NCBI RefSeq assembly: GCF_001507595.1
Contig: NZ_LQBQ01000012.1
Span: 124,001-188,000, forward strand
Source: Ruegeria marisrubri
Lineage (GTDB): Bacteria > Pseudomonadota > Alphaproteobacteria > Rhodobacterales > Rhodobacteraceae
Reading direction: 5' to 3'
DNA length: 64,000 nucleotides
The first letter of the stretch is position 1. Every line of letters begins with the position of its first letter. Position numbers and translations under genes: made by a program. The notes below the pieces were generated by a model. That model ran no database searches and had not been told where the DNA came from. It saw only the letters and a program-made list of their open reading frames with translations. This document shows positions 25,257 through 34,928 of this stretch, in pieces.

Positions 25257-28181
25257 ATGTGCGCAGACACGACCAGTGAAGCACTCGACTACAAAGACAC
25301 GCTCAACCTGCCGAAAACCGATTTCCCGATGCGCGCGGGCCTGCCCAAGCGCGAGCCTGACTGGTTGGCACGTTGGGAACGGATCGGGGTCTATGACCGT
25401 CTGCGCGAGAAAGCCGGGCGCAAGCCGTTCACCCTGCATGACGGTCCGCCTTACGCCAATGGCCACCTGCATATCGGCCACGCGCTGAACAAGACCATCA
25501 AGGACATGATCGTGCGCAGCCATCAGATGATGGGGTTCGATGCGCGCTATGTGCCGGGTTGGGACTGTCACGGCCTGCCGATCGAGTGGAAGATCGAAGA
25601 GCAGTATCGCCAGAAGGGCAAGGACAAGGACGAGGTTCCGGTCAACGACTTCCGTCAGGAATGCCGCAAGTTCGCCGAGCACTGGGTGGACATCCAGCGC
25701 GAAGAGTTCAAGCGCCTGGGCGTGACCGGCAATTGGGACGATCCCTATCTGACCATGGATTTCCACGCCGAGCGGGTGATCGCCGAGGAATTCATGAAGT
25801 TCCTGATGAACGGCACACTCTACCAGGGCTCCAAGCCCGTGATGTGGTCGCCGGTGGAAAAGACCGCCTTGGCCGAGGCCGAGGTCGAATACCACGATCA
25901 CCAGAGCCATACGATCTGGGTCAAGTTCCCGGTGGTCCGCGCCATCGAGTCGACCGGCGGGCGGTCGGATCTTCTGGGCGTGAACGTGGTGATCTGGACC
26001 ACGACCCCCTGGACCATCCCGTCGAACCGGGCCGTGGCCTTCAACCCCGAGCTGTCCTACGGCCTCTACGAAGTGACCGAGGCCCCCGAGGACAACTGGG
26101 CCAAGGTGGGCGAGCAGTTCCTGCTGTCCGACAAGCTGGCCGAGGACGTGTTCCGCGCGGCCCGCGTCGAGGGCTTCAAGCGCCTGCGCGATGTGACCGG
26201 GGCGCAACTCGACCTGATGATCTGCGCCCATCCCTTCCGCGGGATCGAAGGCGGTGAGGGCGAATGGGACTATGACGTGCCCCTGCTGCCCGGCGACCAC
26301 GTGACCGACGAGGCCGGCACAGGCTTTGTCCACACGGCCCCCAGCCACGGTGCCGACGACTTCGTGCTGGGCGTCAAGCACGGCCTGCAGATGACCCACA
26401 ACGTGATGGAGGACGGCTCTTTCCGCGAGAGCCTGCCGCTGTTCGGCGGCGCCAAGATCATGAACCACAAGGGCAAGGAAGGCGACGCCAACAAGCGTGT
26501 CATCGACGCGCTGGTGGCAAGCGGGGCGCTGATCGCGCGCGGCCGTGTCAAGCACTCCTACCCGCATTCGTGGCGCTCCAAGGCGCCGCTGATCTTCCGC
26601 AACACGCCGCAATGGTTCGTCGCCATCGACAAGACGGTGGGCGACGGGCATGACGAGATGGGAACCACCATCCGCACCCGCGCGCTCAACTCGATCGACA
26701 AGCTGGTGAAATGGTGGCCGCAAAGCGGCCGCAACCGCCTGTATTCCATGATCGAGTCGCGGCCTGACTGGGTGCTGTCGCGCCAGCGTGCCTGGGGTGT
26801 GCCGCTGACCTGCTTCGTCAAGAAGGGCGCTCTGCCGACCGACCCGGACTTCCTGTTGCGGGACGAGAAGGTGAACGCGCGCATCCTCGAAGCCTTCGAG
26901 GCCGAGGGCGCGGACGCGTGGTACAAGGCCGGCGCCAAGGAAAGGTTCCTGGGCGGCGACTACAACCCTGACGAATGGGAACAGGTCTTCGACATTCTCG
27001 ACGTCTGGTTCGATTCCGGATCGACCCACGCCTTCGTTCTGCGCGACCGCCCCGACGGAACCGAGGACGGTATCGCGGATGTCTACATGGAAGGCACCGA
27101 CCAGCACCGCGGCTGGTTCCATTCCTCGATGCTGCAGGCCTGCGGCACGCTGGGGCGCGCGCCTTACCGTAACGTGGTCACGCATGGTTTCACGCTGGAC
27201 GAAAAGGGCAACAAGATGTCCAAATCGCTCGGCAATACCATCGTGCCGGCCGAGGTCATCAAGCAATATGGCGCCGACATCCTTCGGCTGTGGGTGGCGC
27301 AGACCGACTACACGGCCGACCAGCGGATCGGGCCCGAGATCCTCAAGGGCGTGGCCGACAGCTATCGCCGCCTGCGCAACACGATGCGTTTCATGCTGGG
27401 GTCTCTGTCGGACTTCACCGAGGCAGAGCGCGTCGAGAACCCCGCGGACATGCCGCCGCTGGAGCGCTGGGTGCTGAGCCGTCTGGCGGATCTCGATGCG
27501 CAGGTTCGCAAGGACTATGCCGAGTTCGACTTCCAGGGCGTGTTCACGGCCGTGTTCAACTTTGCGACCGTCGATCTGTCGTCCTTCTATTTCGATATCC
27601 GCAAGGATGTTCTCTATTGCGACGGCGACAGCCCGCGCCGCCGTGCCGCGCGGACGGTTCTGGATATCCTGTTCCACCGCCTGACCACCTGGCTGGCCCC
27701 GATCCTGGTCTTCACCATGGAAGAGGTGTGGCTGGAGCGCTATCCGGGCGACGACAGTTCGGTGCATCTGGTGGATTTCCCCGAAACGCCCGCCGATTGG
27801 CGCGACGAAGCGCTCGAAGGCGAGGTTGCCAAGGTGCGCCGTGTCCGCCGGGTGGTGACCGCCGCACTCGAGGTTCAGCGTCGCGACAAGGTGATCGGAT
27901 CGAGCCTGGAAGCGGCGCCGGTGGTGCATGTGGAGGATGCCGAAACTCGCAAGCTGCTGGCCGGCATCGACATGGATGATCTGTGCATCACCTCGGGCCT
28001 GACGGTTACCGGTGATCCGGCCCCGTCCGAAGCCTTCCGCCTGCCCGAAATCCCGGGCGTCGGCGTTGTCTTTGAACTGGCCGAAGGTGACAAGTGCCAA
28101 CGGTGCTGGAAAATCCTGCCCGACGTCGGTCGTCATTCCCATCCGGGCGTCTGCGGTCGATGCAACGACGCTCTGGGCTGA
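25257..28181 (+). CDS. ileS: Isoleucine-tRNA ligase
   Basis: 974-residue class Ia synthetase charging tRNA-Ile. HIGH is at residues 72-75 (GHLHIGHALNK) and KMSKS at 653-657. The CP1 editing domain (VIWTTTPWTIPSNRAVAF, then GTGFVHTAPSHG with the editing Asp) lies between. The C-terminal zinc finger CQRCW...CGRC marks it as the bacterial IleS1 type, expected to be mupirocin-sensitive. Length fits the family. Confidence 0.98.
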   Translation: MCADTTSEALDYKDTLNLPKTDFPMRAGLPKREPDWLARWERIGVYDRLREKAGRKPFTLHDGPPYANGHLHIGHALNKTIKDMIVRSHQMMGFDARYVPGWDCHGLPIEWKIEEQYRQKGKDKDEVPVNDFRQECRKFAEHWVDIQREEFKRLGVTGNWDDPYLTMDFHAERVIAEEFMKFLMNGTLYQGSKPVMWSPVEKTALAEAEVEYHDHQSHTIWVKFPVVRAIESTGGRSDLLGVNVVIWTTTPWTIPSNRAVAFNPELSYGLYEVTEAPEDNWAKVGEQFLLSDKLAEDVFRAARVEGFKRLRDVTGAQLDLMICAHPFRGIEGGEGEWDYDVPLLPGDHVTDEAGTGFVHTAPSHGADDFVLGVKHGLQMTHNVMEDGSFRESLPLFGGAKIMNHKGKEGDANKRVIDALVASGALIARGRVKHSYPHSWRSKAPLIFRNTPQWFVAIDKTVGDGHDEMGTTIRTRALNSIDKLVKWWPQSGRNRLYSMIESRPDWVLSRQRAWGVPLTCFVKKGALPTDPDFLLRDEKVNARILEAFEAEGADAWYKAGAKERFLGGDYNPDEWEQVFDILDVWFDSGSTHAFVLRDRPDGTEDGIADVYMEGTDQHRGWFHSSMLQACGTLGRAPYRNVVTHGFTLDEKGNKMSKSLGNTIVPAEVIKQYGADILRLWVAQTDYTADQRIGPEILKGVADSYRRLRNTMRFMLGSLSDFTEAERVENPADMPPLERWVLSRLADLDAQVRKDYAEFDFQGVFTAVFNFATVDLSSFYFDIRKDVLYCDGDSPRRRAARTVLDILFHRLTTWLAPILVFTMEEVWLERYPGDDSSVHLVDFPETPADWRDEALEGEVAKVRRVRRVVTAALEVQRRDKVIGSSLEAAPVVHVEDAETRKLLAGIDMDDLCITSGLTVTGDPAPSEAFRLPEIPGVGVVFELAEGDKCQRCWKILPDVGRHSHPGVCGRCNDALG

Positions 28182-28294
28182 TTGCGCCGGTATCCTGATC
28201 GAGGCCTTCTCTCGCGTGAGCGAGGGAAGGTCATTTCTTTGGAGGCGTCGCGTCACCCCTTGCGGCTGCGGCCGCATCCTGCAAGCGTGACCCT

Positions 28295-28750
28295 ATGCCC
28301 AGGATCTGCATCGACACCCAATTCGGTCGCCTCTGCATCGAGGAAAGTGAAGGAGCCATCGTTCGTCTTGCTTGGGGTGGCGAGGATGACGCGCCTGACT
28401 CTGCGCTATTGCGCGAGGCGGCGCGCCAGATGCGAGCCTACGCTGACGGACAGTTGCAACGGTTCGATCTGCCGTTGAAAGTAAGCGGATCGGATTTTCA
28501 AAACAATGTCTGCCATGCGATGCGCTCGATCCCGTTCGGAGAAACGCGCACTTACGGCGACCTTGCCGCCGAGCTTGTATACTCGGCGCAGGCTGTGGGG
28601 CAGGGCTGCGGGGGCAATCCGATCCCGGTCATCATCCCCTGTCATCGGGTGCTGGGTGCGAACGGTCTGGGCGGGTTCTCGGGCGGCAGTGGAATCGAGA
28701 CAAAGGTTGCCCTGCTGCGTCACGAGGGCGCTGCCGGCCTGTTGATCTGA
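28295..28750 (+). CDS. ogt: Methylated-DNA--protein-cysteine methyltransferase
   Basis: 151-residue suicide alkyltransferase repairing O6-methylguanine. The acceptor is Cys116 in PVIIPCHRVLG, followed by LGGFSGG; the N-terminal domain is short. A helix-turn-helix segment (FGETRTYGDLA) precedes the active site. Whether it is Ogt or a short Ada-like paralogue cannot be settled; there is no Ada N-terminal zinc domain. Confidence 0.93.
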   Translation: MPRICIDTQFGRLCIEESEGAIVRLAWGGEDDAPDSALLREAARQMRAYADGQLQRFDLPLKVSGSDFQNNVCHAMRSIPFGETRTYGDLAAELVYSAQAVGQGCGGNPIPVIIPCHRVLGANGLGGFSGGSGIETKVALLRHEGAAGLLI

Positions 28751-28826
28751 GGCGTTAAAAGCAGTTGCATTTCACCCGTTTGCAACACAACCTAACCTGA
28801 CCATCGAATTTGAAGGACATCATTGC

Positions 28827-29294
28827 ATGACTGCCGAGCAAGATCGCGCTGCGAAAAAGAAAGCCATCATTGACCGCCTCATGTCGCTGGAGGCTGAGGA
28901 ACTGGCGACGGCCAAGGCGCATTACGAGGCGTTCCTGAGGGATTCTCAGCTCGATGACCGGGAAGGTCACGACAAGGATGACATAGCTGCGTCGCGCGAA
29001 TTTGCCGATCTGGCCGCGGCGTTCGATGCGCCGGTTCAGGCCCATCACGCAAAAATCGACGTGATCGAGAATACCGATTTCGGCCTGACCGATACCGTCG
29101 CGCCCGGCGCCGTCGTGAAGTTCAACAACCGGAATTTCGTGGTTTGCGTTTCAACGACGCGGTTTGAGGTCGACGGAGAAACCTTCATGGGTATTTCTCC
29201 GCAAAGCCCCATCTATCTGGCCATGGCCGGCCTGCAGAAGGGCGAGATCTTTACCCACAACGGAAAAGAGTTCGAAATTCAGGACGTTCTCTGA
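28827..29294 (+). CDS. GreA-like (Gre-factor C-terminal domain) protein
   Basis: 155-residue protein. The C-terminal 70 residues match the FKBP-like GreA domain: a beta strand VVKFNNRNFVV, then GISPQSPIYLAMAGLQKGEIF and a final FEIQDVL. The N-terminal half predicts a helical hairpin with an acidic tip (DDREGHDKDD) where GreA has its catalytic acidic residues. Length is nearly that of GreA (158), but identity is low, so this is a divergent secondary-channel factor rather than the housekeeping GreA. It ends in a good terminator. Confidence 0.7.
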   Translation: MTAEQDRAAKKKAIIDRLMSLEAEELATAKAHYEAFLRDSQLDDREGHDKDDIAASREFADLAAAFDAPVQAHHAKIDVIENTDFGLTDTVAPGAVVKFNNRNFVVCVSTTRFEVDGETFMGISPQSPIYLAMAGLQKGEIFTHNGKEFEIQDVL

Positions 29295-29313
29295 CCCTAT
29301 TTTCCTGAGGATG

Positions 29314-29341
29314 AAAAGGCGCGCTATTGTGCGCCTTTTGC
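29314..29341. terminator. Bidirectional rho-independent terminator
   Basis: AAAAGGCGC (29314-29322) and GCGCCTTTT (29331-29339) form a 9-bp stem with an 8-base loop, flanked by A and T runs so that it works on both strands. The loop contains the stop codon of pcs on the minus strand, and it terminates the GreA-like gene on the plus strand. Confidence 0.85.
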
Positions 29342-30043
29342 TTTCCGGGAGATGCCGCGCTCGGGGATGAGTTGTTGCGCGATGCCGGCGCTGACCAGAT
29401 AGACGCTGGTCAGGACCAGACCCCAATGTGCCCAGCTTTGCGGGTCGAAATCCACCCAGGCCGCCCAACCCGCGAAGAAAGTCCATGCAAATGCCATCGG
29501 AAGAGACAGGTTGCGCCAGCGCTCGGTGCGGACCGGGTGAATGAATTTCAGCGGTAGGAACATCGCGACTGCCAGCAGCGTCACCAAACTCAGGCTGACA
29601 TAAAAGTTTGGCTGCAACGCGAAAATCACGATGACGACCATGTTCCAGCAGCCGGGGAAGCCGGAAAAGGAATTGTCCTTGGTCTTCATCCGCGTATCCG
29701 CGAAATACATCGCGCTGGCAAAGGTGATGACGATGATGGCGAACCAACCCGTCCAGCCATCCATCAGCCCCGACTTGAACAGCGCATAAGCGGGAATGAA
29801 CACGTAGGTCAGGTAGTCGATGATCAGGTCCAGCAGAACGCCGTCGAACTCGGGGGCATAGGTCTTGACGTGGTAGTGCCGCGCCAGCGGTCCGTCGACC
29901 CCGTCCACCATGAAAGACACCACCAGCCAGAGATACATCAGGCTCCATTTCTCCTCGACAGCGGCAAGCATGGCGAGCATGGCAAAGACGGCACCGGTGG
30001 CGGTGAGCAAGTGAACGGCAAGGGCTTTGATCTGAGGCGTCAT
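29324..30043 (-). CDS. pcs: Phosphatidylcholine synthase
   Basis: 239-residue inner-membrane enzyme making phosphatidylcholine from CDP-diacylglycerol and choline. The Pcs-specific CDP-alcohol motif DG-x2-AR-x12-G-x3-D-x3-D is met exactly (D50 G51, A54 R55, G68, D72, D76), distinguishing it from PgsA/PssA. About eight transmembrane segments are apparent. The route is typical of rhizobia and roseobacters. The last codons overlap the shared terminator. Confidence 0.95.
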   Translation of the reverse strand: MTPQIKALAVHLLTATGAVFAMLAMLAAVEEKWSLMYLWLVVSFMVDGVDGPLARHYHVKTYAPEFDGVLLDLIIDYLTYVFIPAYALFKSGLMDGWTGWFAIIVITFASAMYFADTRMKTKDNSFSGFPGCWNMVVIVIFALQPNFYVSLSLVTLLAVAMFLPLKFIHPVRTERWRNLSLPMAFAWTFFAGWAAWVDFDPQSWAHWGLVLTSVYLVSAGIAQQLIPERGISRKAKGAQ

Positions 30044-30121
30044 TGCTCTGTCATGGCCGAAAAGTGAGATGACTGCAAACGGTTGGTGGGCCTTTACAGC
30101 GAAAACCTCGTGACCCTCGCG

Positions 30122-31042
30122 TCAGGCCTTTGGGTGCGTGCGTTGGTAGACTTCCATCAGGCGGGCGGTGTCGACCGCCGTGTAGGCCTGCGTCGTGGAA
30201 AGAGAGGCGTGCCCAAGCAATTCCTGGATCGCCCGCAGATCGCCGCCCGCCGCAAGAAGGTGCGTGGCGAAACTGTGGCGCATGGCGTGTGGTGTGGCCG
30301 AGGCGGGCAGGCCAAGCTGCATCCGCGCCTTGGCCACGACGCCCTGAATGGCCCGCGGGTTCAACGCGCCACCTCGAACGCCGCGAAACAAGGGGGCGGC
30401 AGGCTGGCGCGGGTGCGGGCACAGGCGGAGATAGCGGTCAACGGCCTCTCGCGCGGCGGGGATGACAGGAACGATCCGTTCCTTGCCTCCCTTGCCGGTG
30501 ATCCGCAGGGTGTGAGGCAGCGGCGCATCCGCCCCGGTCAGGGACAGGGCTTCGGAAATCCGCAGGCCGCAGCCATAGAGAAGCGTTACAACTGCCACGT
30601 CGCGCGCCGACACCCAGTCGTTGGTGGACTGCAATTCGACCGTGTCGATCATGGCGCGGGCGGCGTCCTCGGCCAGCGGGCGTGGCAGTTTGCGGGTGAA
30701 TTTCGGGGCGCGGGTGGACAGGACGGCAGTGGCTTCGAACCCTTCGCGTTCCGCAAGCCAGCGATAGAAGCTTTTGACGGCCGACAGCTTGCGGGCCAGT
30801 GAGCGGGCGCCGATGCCGTCGGCGCGTTGCTGCGCCATCCAGGCCCGCATGTCCGAGACCGTGATCCTTTCGAGTGCCGCCAACCCCTCGCGCGTGCCAT
30901 GATGCGCCGTCATGAAGGCCAGAAAGTCGGTCACGTCGCCGCGATAGGCGGTCAGGGTGTTTTCGGAACGCCCCGCCAGCGCCTTCTGGCTCTCCAGCCA
31001 ATGCTGAAGGGCGTCCCGGCAGGCTGGCGAGATCAGGCTCAC
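30122..31042 (-). CDS. xerC: Tyrosine recombinase XerC
   Basis: 306-residue site-specific recombinase acting with XerD at dif to resolve chromosome dimers. The SAM-like core-binding domain spans residues 1-105. The catalytic set is complete: R161 (GCGLRISEAL), K185, H252 and R255 (HAMRHSFATHL), H278 (LGHASLSTTQ) and nucleophile Y287. It overlaps the upstream DUF484 gene by 4 bases, an arrangement also seen in gammaproteobacteria, supporting XerC over a phage integrase. Confidence 0.95.
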   Translation of the reverse strand: MSLISPACRDALQHWLESQKALAGRSENTLTAYRGDVTDFLAFMTAHHGTREGLAALERITVSDMRAWMAQQRADGIGARSLARKLSAVKSFYRWLAEREGFEATAVLSTRAPKFTRKLPRPLAEDAARAMIDTVELQSTNDWVSARDVAVVTLLYGCGLRISEALSLTGADAPLPHTLRITGKGGKERIVPVIPAAREAVDRYLRLCPHPRQPAAPLFRGVRGGALNPRAIQGVVAKARMQLGLPASATPHAMRHSFATHLLAAGGDLRAIQELLGHASLSTTQAYTAVDTARLMEVYQRTHPKA

Positions 31043-31746
31043 GACAGCCAGTGGCGCATGGCGCGCTCGAACACTCCGGCGAAGAAGGACAGAAGATCAG
31101 TGCCGAGTTGCGGCGTGAAGTGGCGAGGGTCGCTTGAGCCCAATGCGATCATGCCGGGAAGCCTTCCTTCGCCAAGATCCAGTTTCAGGCAGGCCTCGGA
31201 ACGCAGCTGTGCCGCGCGCTCGCCGTAGATCTGCGGCGAGCCCTGTTGCATCTGGCGCAACGTGACCTGACGCGGTGGGCCCTTGCGGTCATGGGTGAGA
31301 TAGGTGTCGATGAAGCCGGGTTCCGCCACGCACAGGACGCTGCCCATGCGTTTGATCGCGGGGTCCTCGTCGTCCAGGTTGGATTCCAGAACCAGCGTGA
31401 TCGTGTCGACACGCAGGATCTCGGCCACTTCGCCGTCGAGATCGCTGAGGAAATCCTCGAAATCCATCGGTTCGAGCATCCGCAGGATGGCGCGGTGGAT
31501 CTGGTTGGTGCCGGCCAGATTTTCGTAGGCCGCCGCTATGACCGAGCGGTGAGTGTCCTCGAGCCGGTCCAGCCGGGCTTCGAGCCGTTCCATGGCGATC
31601 CCGCGCAGGTCGATGATGTTGTCGCCCAGTGCCCGCTCGTTGGCGGCGACCAGAGCCTGCATCAGGTCCTTGTCGTCAAGAATGGCGTCGGGCTTGGCGA
31701 GAATCGCGGCGCGAAGATGATCTTCGAGTTTGGGGCTGCTGCTCAT
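31039..31746 (-). CDS. DUF484 family protein
   Basis: 235-residue GAF-like DUF484 protein. An N-terminal helical and coiled region (residues 1-85) is followed by a GAF-type domain ending LGSSDPRHFTPQLGTDLLSFFAGVFERAM, the conserved family tail. Function is unknown; it is regularly coupled to xerC, here by a 4-base overlap. Confidence 0.88.
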   Translation of the reverse strand: MSSSPKLEDHLRAAILAKPDAILDDKDLMQALVAANERALGDNIIDLRGIAMERLEARLDRLEDTHRSVIAAAYENLAGTNQIHRAILRMLEPMDFEDFLSDLDGEVAEILRVDTITLVLESNLDDEDPAIKRMGSVLCVAEPGFIDTYLTHDRKGPPRQVTLRQMQQGSPQIYGERAAQLRSEACLKLDLGEGRLPGMIALGSSDPRHFTPQLGTDLLSFFAGVFERAMRHWLS

Positions 31747-31917
31747 GTCGGGTCCGTTTTTCTTTTGTTTGGACGGCTTATAGCATGAGTTTGCTGCATT
31801 GCCTTGGCAAAATTGCCCAAAGGCCGATGCGGGTGTGACCGGGAAGACGCGGGTCGAAACCAGGCTCTCCCGCCCGCCGAAGCCCGATCAGAGATCGGTC
31901 GCCGCCGGTTGGGCCGG

Positions 31918-31941
31918 GCGCGGCGCCCGACGGCGCCGCGC
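31918..31941 (-). terminator. GC-rich hairpin downstream of the transaldolase gene
   Basis: GCGCGGCGCC (31918-31927) and GGCGCCGCGC (31932-31941) make a perfect 10-bp stem with a 4-base loop, 41-64 bases past the transaldolase stop on its transcribed strand. There is no T-run, so intrinsic termination would be weak; it may instead protect the 3' end. Confidence 0.45.
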
Positions 31942-31981
31942 GGTCGCTTGTTCGGTCAGCGAGTCGACCGAAAATTACGGT

Positions 31982-32635
31982 TCAGAGGATTTTCTGACCG
32001 GTCTTGGCCCAATCCGACATGAAGGACTCCAGCCCCTTGTCGGTCAGCGGATGGTCGGCCAGCTTCTTGATCACGGCTGGCGGCGCGGTGATCACGTCGG
32101 CGCCGATCCGGGCGCTGTCGGCCACATGGTTCACCGACCGGATCGAGGCCGCGAGGACTTCGGTTTCGAAACCGTAGTTGTCATAGACCTGACGGATGTC
32201 GGCGATGAGTTCCATGCCGTCGAGGTTGATGTCATCCAACCGACCGATGAAGGGCGAAATGAAGGTCGCGCCGGCCTTGGCGGCCAGAATTGCCTGGTTG
32301 ACCGAGAAGCACAGGGTGACGTTGACCATCTGGCCTTCGTCGGTCAGCGTCTTGCAGGCCTTCAATCCGGCCCAGGTCAGCGGCACCTTGACGGCGATGT
32401 TGGGGGCGATCCCGGCCAGCTTGCGGCCCTCGGCGATCATGGCGTCGGCCTCGGTCGCCACGACCTCGGCGGATACCGGGCCGTCGACCAGCTCGCAGAT
32501 CTCTTTCGTGACCTCGAGAATGTCACGGCCGGATTTCAGAATCAGCGACGGGTTGGTGGTCACGCCGTCCACCATGCCAAGGTCGTTCAGTTCAGCGATC
32601 GCGTCGATCTCGGCGGTGTCTACAAAGAATTTCAT
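31982..32635 (-). CDS. tal: Transaldolase / fructose-6-phosphate aldolase family (type 3)
   Basis: 217-residue short transaldolase. The Schiff-base Lys83 lies in [10 protein letters not shown], with the N-terminal [10 protein letters not shown] and VTTNPSL and the [14 protein letters not shown] motifs intact. Proteins of this size carry either true transaldolase or FSA activity, which the sequence alone does not separate; genome annotations usually call it transaldolase. It is divergent from priA with 91 bases between. Confidence 0.92.
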   Translation of the reverse strand: MKFFVDTAEIDAIAELNDLGMVDGVTTNPSLILKSGRDILEVTKEICELVDGPVSAEVVATEADAMIAEGRKLAGIAPNIAVKVPLTWAGLKACKTLTDEGQMVNVTLCFSVNQAILAAKAGATFISPFIGRLDDINLDGMELIADIRQVYDNYGFETEVLAASIRSVNHVADSARIGADVITAPPAVIKKLADHPLTDKGLESFMSDWAKTGQKIL

Positions 32636-32726
32636 GGGGGCAGTCCTTTGATGGGTTGGCCTCAGTCGCGCTTGCCTTTACCCCAAAGGAACACCTGCTG
32701 AAACCCCTGCTGAGGAAAGGCGACAG

Positions 32727-34922
32727 TTGAACGGCGCGGAATTCTTCGAACAGGACGAACTGGTGTCGGTTCTGACGACGCAGCCACTGGACAGGGCGCT
32801 GGATTACAAGGCGCCTGAGGGGGGCTGTTTTCGGGGCGCCTTCGTGGAGGTGCCTCTGGGACCGCGCAAGGTGTTGGGAGTTGTCTGGGGGGCGGGGCAG
32901 GGCAATTTCGACCGCTCGAAAATCCGCTCGGTCATCCGGGTTCTGGATGTCGCGCCCATGCGGGAGGAGATGCGGCTGTTCCTTGGGCGTGCCGCGGATT
33001 ACACACTGACACCGATGCCGGCCATGCTGCGCCTTGCCACGCGGGCGCCGGGGTTGGGCGATCCGCCGTCGATGCGCAAGATCTATCGGCTGGGCAGCGG
33101 GACCGCGGAGCGGATGACCGACGCCCGGGCGCGGGTGTTGGAGGTGCTGCGGGACTATGGCGGCCTTGCCTTTACACTGAAGGAACTGGCCGAGATGGCC
33201 GGGGTTACGTCTTCGGTGATCAAGGGGCTCGTCAAGCTGGGCGCGGTGCGCGAAGAGGACAGCCCGCGCGACCTGCCGTTTCCGACGCTTGATCCAGACA
33301 TGCCTGGAAAGAAGCTGACCGAGGACCAGTCGGCGGCGGCAGAAGCCCTGCGCCAATCCCTGCGCAGCGGCCAATACGGGACCACGTTGCTGAAGGGGGT
33401 CACCGGCTCGGGCAAGACCGAGGTCTATCTGGAAGCCGTGGCCGAGGCGTTGCGGCTGGGCAAGCAGGCGCTGGTGCTGTTGCCGGAAATCGCGTTGACG
33501 GCCGAATTCCTGACCCGTGTCGAGGCTCGGTTCGGCGCGCGCCCGGCTGAATGGCATTCGGGGGCGACCATGACCGAGCGCCGACGGGTCTGGCGCATGG
33601 TGGGGCAGGGGGATGCGCAACTGGTCGTCGGCGCGCGCTCGGCGTTGTTCCTGCCCTTCCGCAATCTCGGCCTGATCATCGTCGATGAAGAGCACGACAC
33701 CTCGTACAAGCAGGAGGATGGGGTTCTCTACAACGCGCGGGACATGGCGGTGCTGCGGGCCTCGATCTGCGGGGCGCGGGTGGTGCTGGCCAGCGCCACG
33801 CCCTCGCTGGAAAGCTGGGCCAATGCCGAGGCGGGCAAATACGACCGGCTGGACCTGAGCGCCCGGTTCGGGGCGGCGGTGCTGCCCGAGATGAAGGCCA
33901 TCGACATGCGGGCCGAGCAGTTGCAGCCGGGTACATGGATTTCACCGACCCTGCGTCAGGCGGTTCGCGCGCGCATGGAGGCGGGGGAACAGTCCCTGCT
34001 GTTCATCAACCGCCGGGGCTATGCGCCGGTTACCCTGTGCCGGGCCTGCGGCCAGCAGATCGGTTGCGATCATTGCGACGCGCGCATGGTCGAGCACCGG
34101 TTTCTCAAACGGCTGATGTGCCACCAATGCGGCGAGACCAAACCCATGCCCGAGGCCTGCCCCTCATGCGGGGTCGAGGGCAAGCTGGCCCCGGTCGGCC
34201 CGGGCATCGAACGCCTGGCCGAAGAGGCCGAGGCGACCTTCCCCGAGGCCCGCATCGCCATGCTCAGTTCCGACCTGTTCGGCTCGGCCCGGGCGCTGAA
34301 GGCCAAGATCGAGGAAATCGCCCAAGGCGACGCGGATCTGATCATCGGCACGCAGCTGGTGGCAAAGGGTCACAATTTCCCGAAACTCACGCTGGTCGGC
34401 GTGATTGACGCGGATCTTGGGCTTCAGGGGTCGGATCTGCGTGCGGCCGAGCGGACGTTCCAACTCATGCGGCAGGTGGCAGGCCGCGCCGGGCGGGCCG
34501 AGCGGCCGGGGCAGGCCCTGTTGCAGACATTCCAGCCGGAACACCCGGTGATCCGCGCGATCCTGTCGGGCGACGAGGAAGGGTTCTGGAAAGCCGAGGC
34601 GGCCGAGCGACAGGCAGCCGGAGTTCCGCCCTATGGGCGCATGGCGGGGATCATCCTGTCGGGCCCCGAGGTCGGCCCGGTTTTCGATATCGGCAACATG
34701 CTGGCGCGCAACGATGGCCCATTGCGGCAGATCGGGGCGCAGGCCTTTGGCCCGGCCCCTGCGCCGATCGCACGAATCCGTGGTCGGCACAGGGTACGTC
34801 TGCTGGTCAAGGCGCCGAAGGGAGCCCCCTTGCAGGATGCCATAGCGCGCTGGATCGCGCCTCTGAAACTCAAGGGCGATATCCGGCTGGCGGTGGATAT
34901 CGACCCGCAAAGCTTCTTCTGA
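32727..34922 (+). CDS. priA: Primosomal protein N' (replication restart helicase)
   Basis: 731-residue 3'-5' helicase that reloads the replisome at stalled forks. The N-terminal 3'-DNA-binding domain is followed by a helicase core with Walker A GVTGSGKTEVYL near residue 219 and the DEEH box (VDEEHDTSYKQEDG). The zinc module then follows with its eight cysteines in CxxC pairs (CRACG, CDHC, CHQCG, CPSCG). The start is TTG with GAGGAAAGG upstream. Length matches the family. Confidence 0.97.
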   Translation: MNGAEFFEQDELVSVLTTQPLDRALDYKAPEGGCFRGAFVEVPLGPRKVLGVVWGAGQGNFDRSKIRSVIRVLDVAPMREEMRLFLGRAADYTLTPMPAMLRLATRAPGLGDPPSMRKIYRLGSGTAERMTDARARVLEVLRDYGGLAFTLKELAEMAGVTSSVIKGLVKLGAVREEDSPRDLPFPTLDPDMPGKKLTEDQSAAAEALRQSLRSGQYGTTLLKGVTGSGKTEVYLEAVAEALRLGKQALVLLPEIALTAEFLTRVEARFGARPAEWHSGATMTERRRVWRMVGQGDAQLVVGARSALFLPFRNLGLIIVDEEHDTSYKQEDGVLYNARDMAVLRASICGARVVLASATPSLESWANAEAGKYDRLDLSARFGAAVLPEMKAIDMRAEQLQPGTWISPTLRQAVRARMEAGEQSLLFINRRGYAPVTLCRACGQQIGCDHCDARMVEHRFLKRLMCHQCGETKPMPEACPSCGVEGKLAPVGPGIERLAEEAEATFPEARIAMLSSDLFGSARALKAKIEEIAQGDADLIIGTQLVAKGHNFPKLTLVGVIDADLGLQGSDLRAAERTFQLMRQVAGRAGRAERPGQALLQTFQPEHPVIRAILSGDEEGFWKAEAAERQAAGVPPYGRMAGIILSGPEVGPVFDIGNMLARNDGPLRQIGAQAFGPAPAPIARIRGRHRVRLLVKAPKGAPLQDAIARWIAPLKLKGDIRLAVDIDPQSFF

Positions 34923-34928
34923 ACGGCT

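Noticed and set aside
25221-28277. 1018-codon open frame antisense to ileS
   Set aside because: Shadow of a high-GC gene: the plus strand encodes a full IleS with all motifs, and the antisense product is His/Arg/Gln-rich with no domain.
30122-31042. Tyrosine recombinase as a sign of a mobile element
   Set aside because: Its coupling to DUF484 and lack of att repeats, tRNA or cargo identify the housekeeping XerC.
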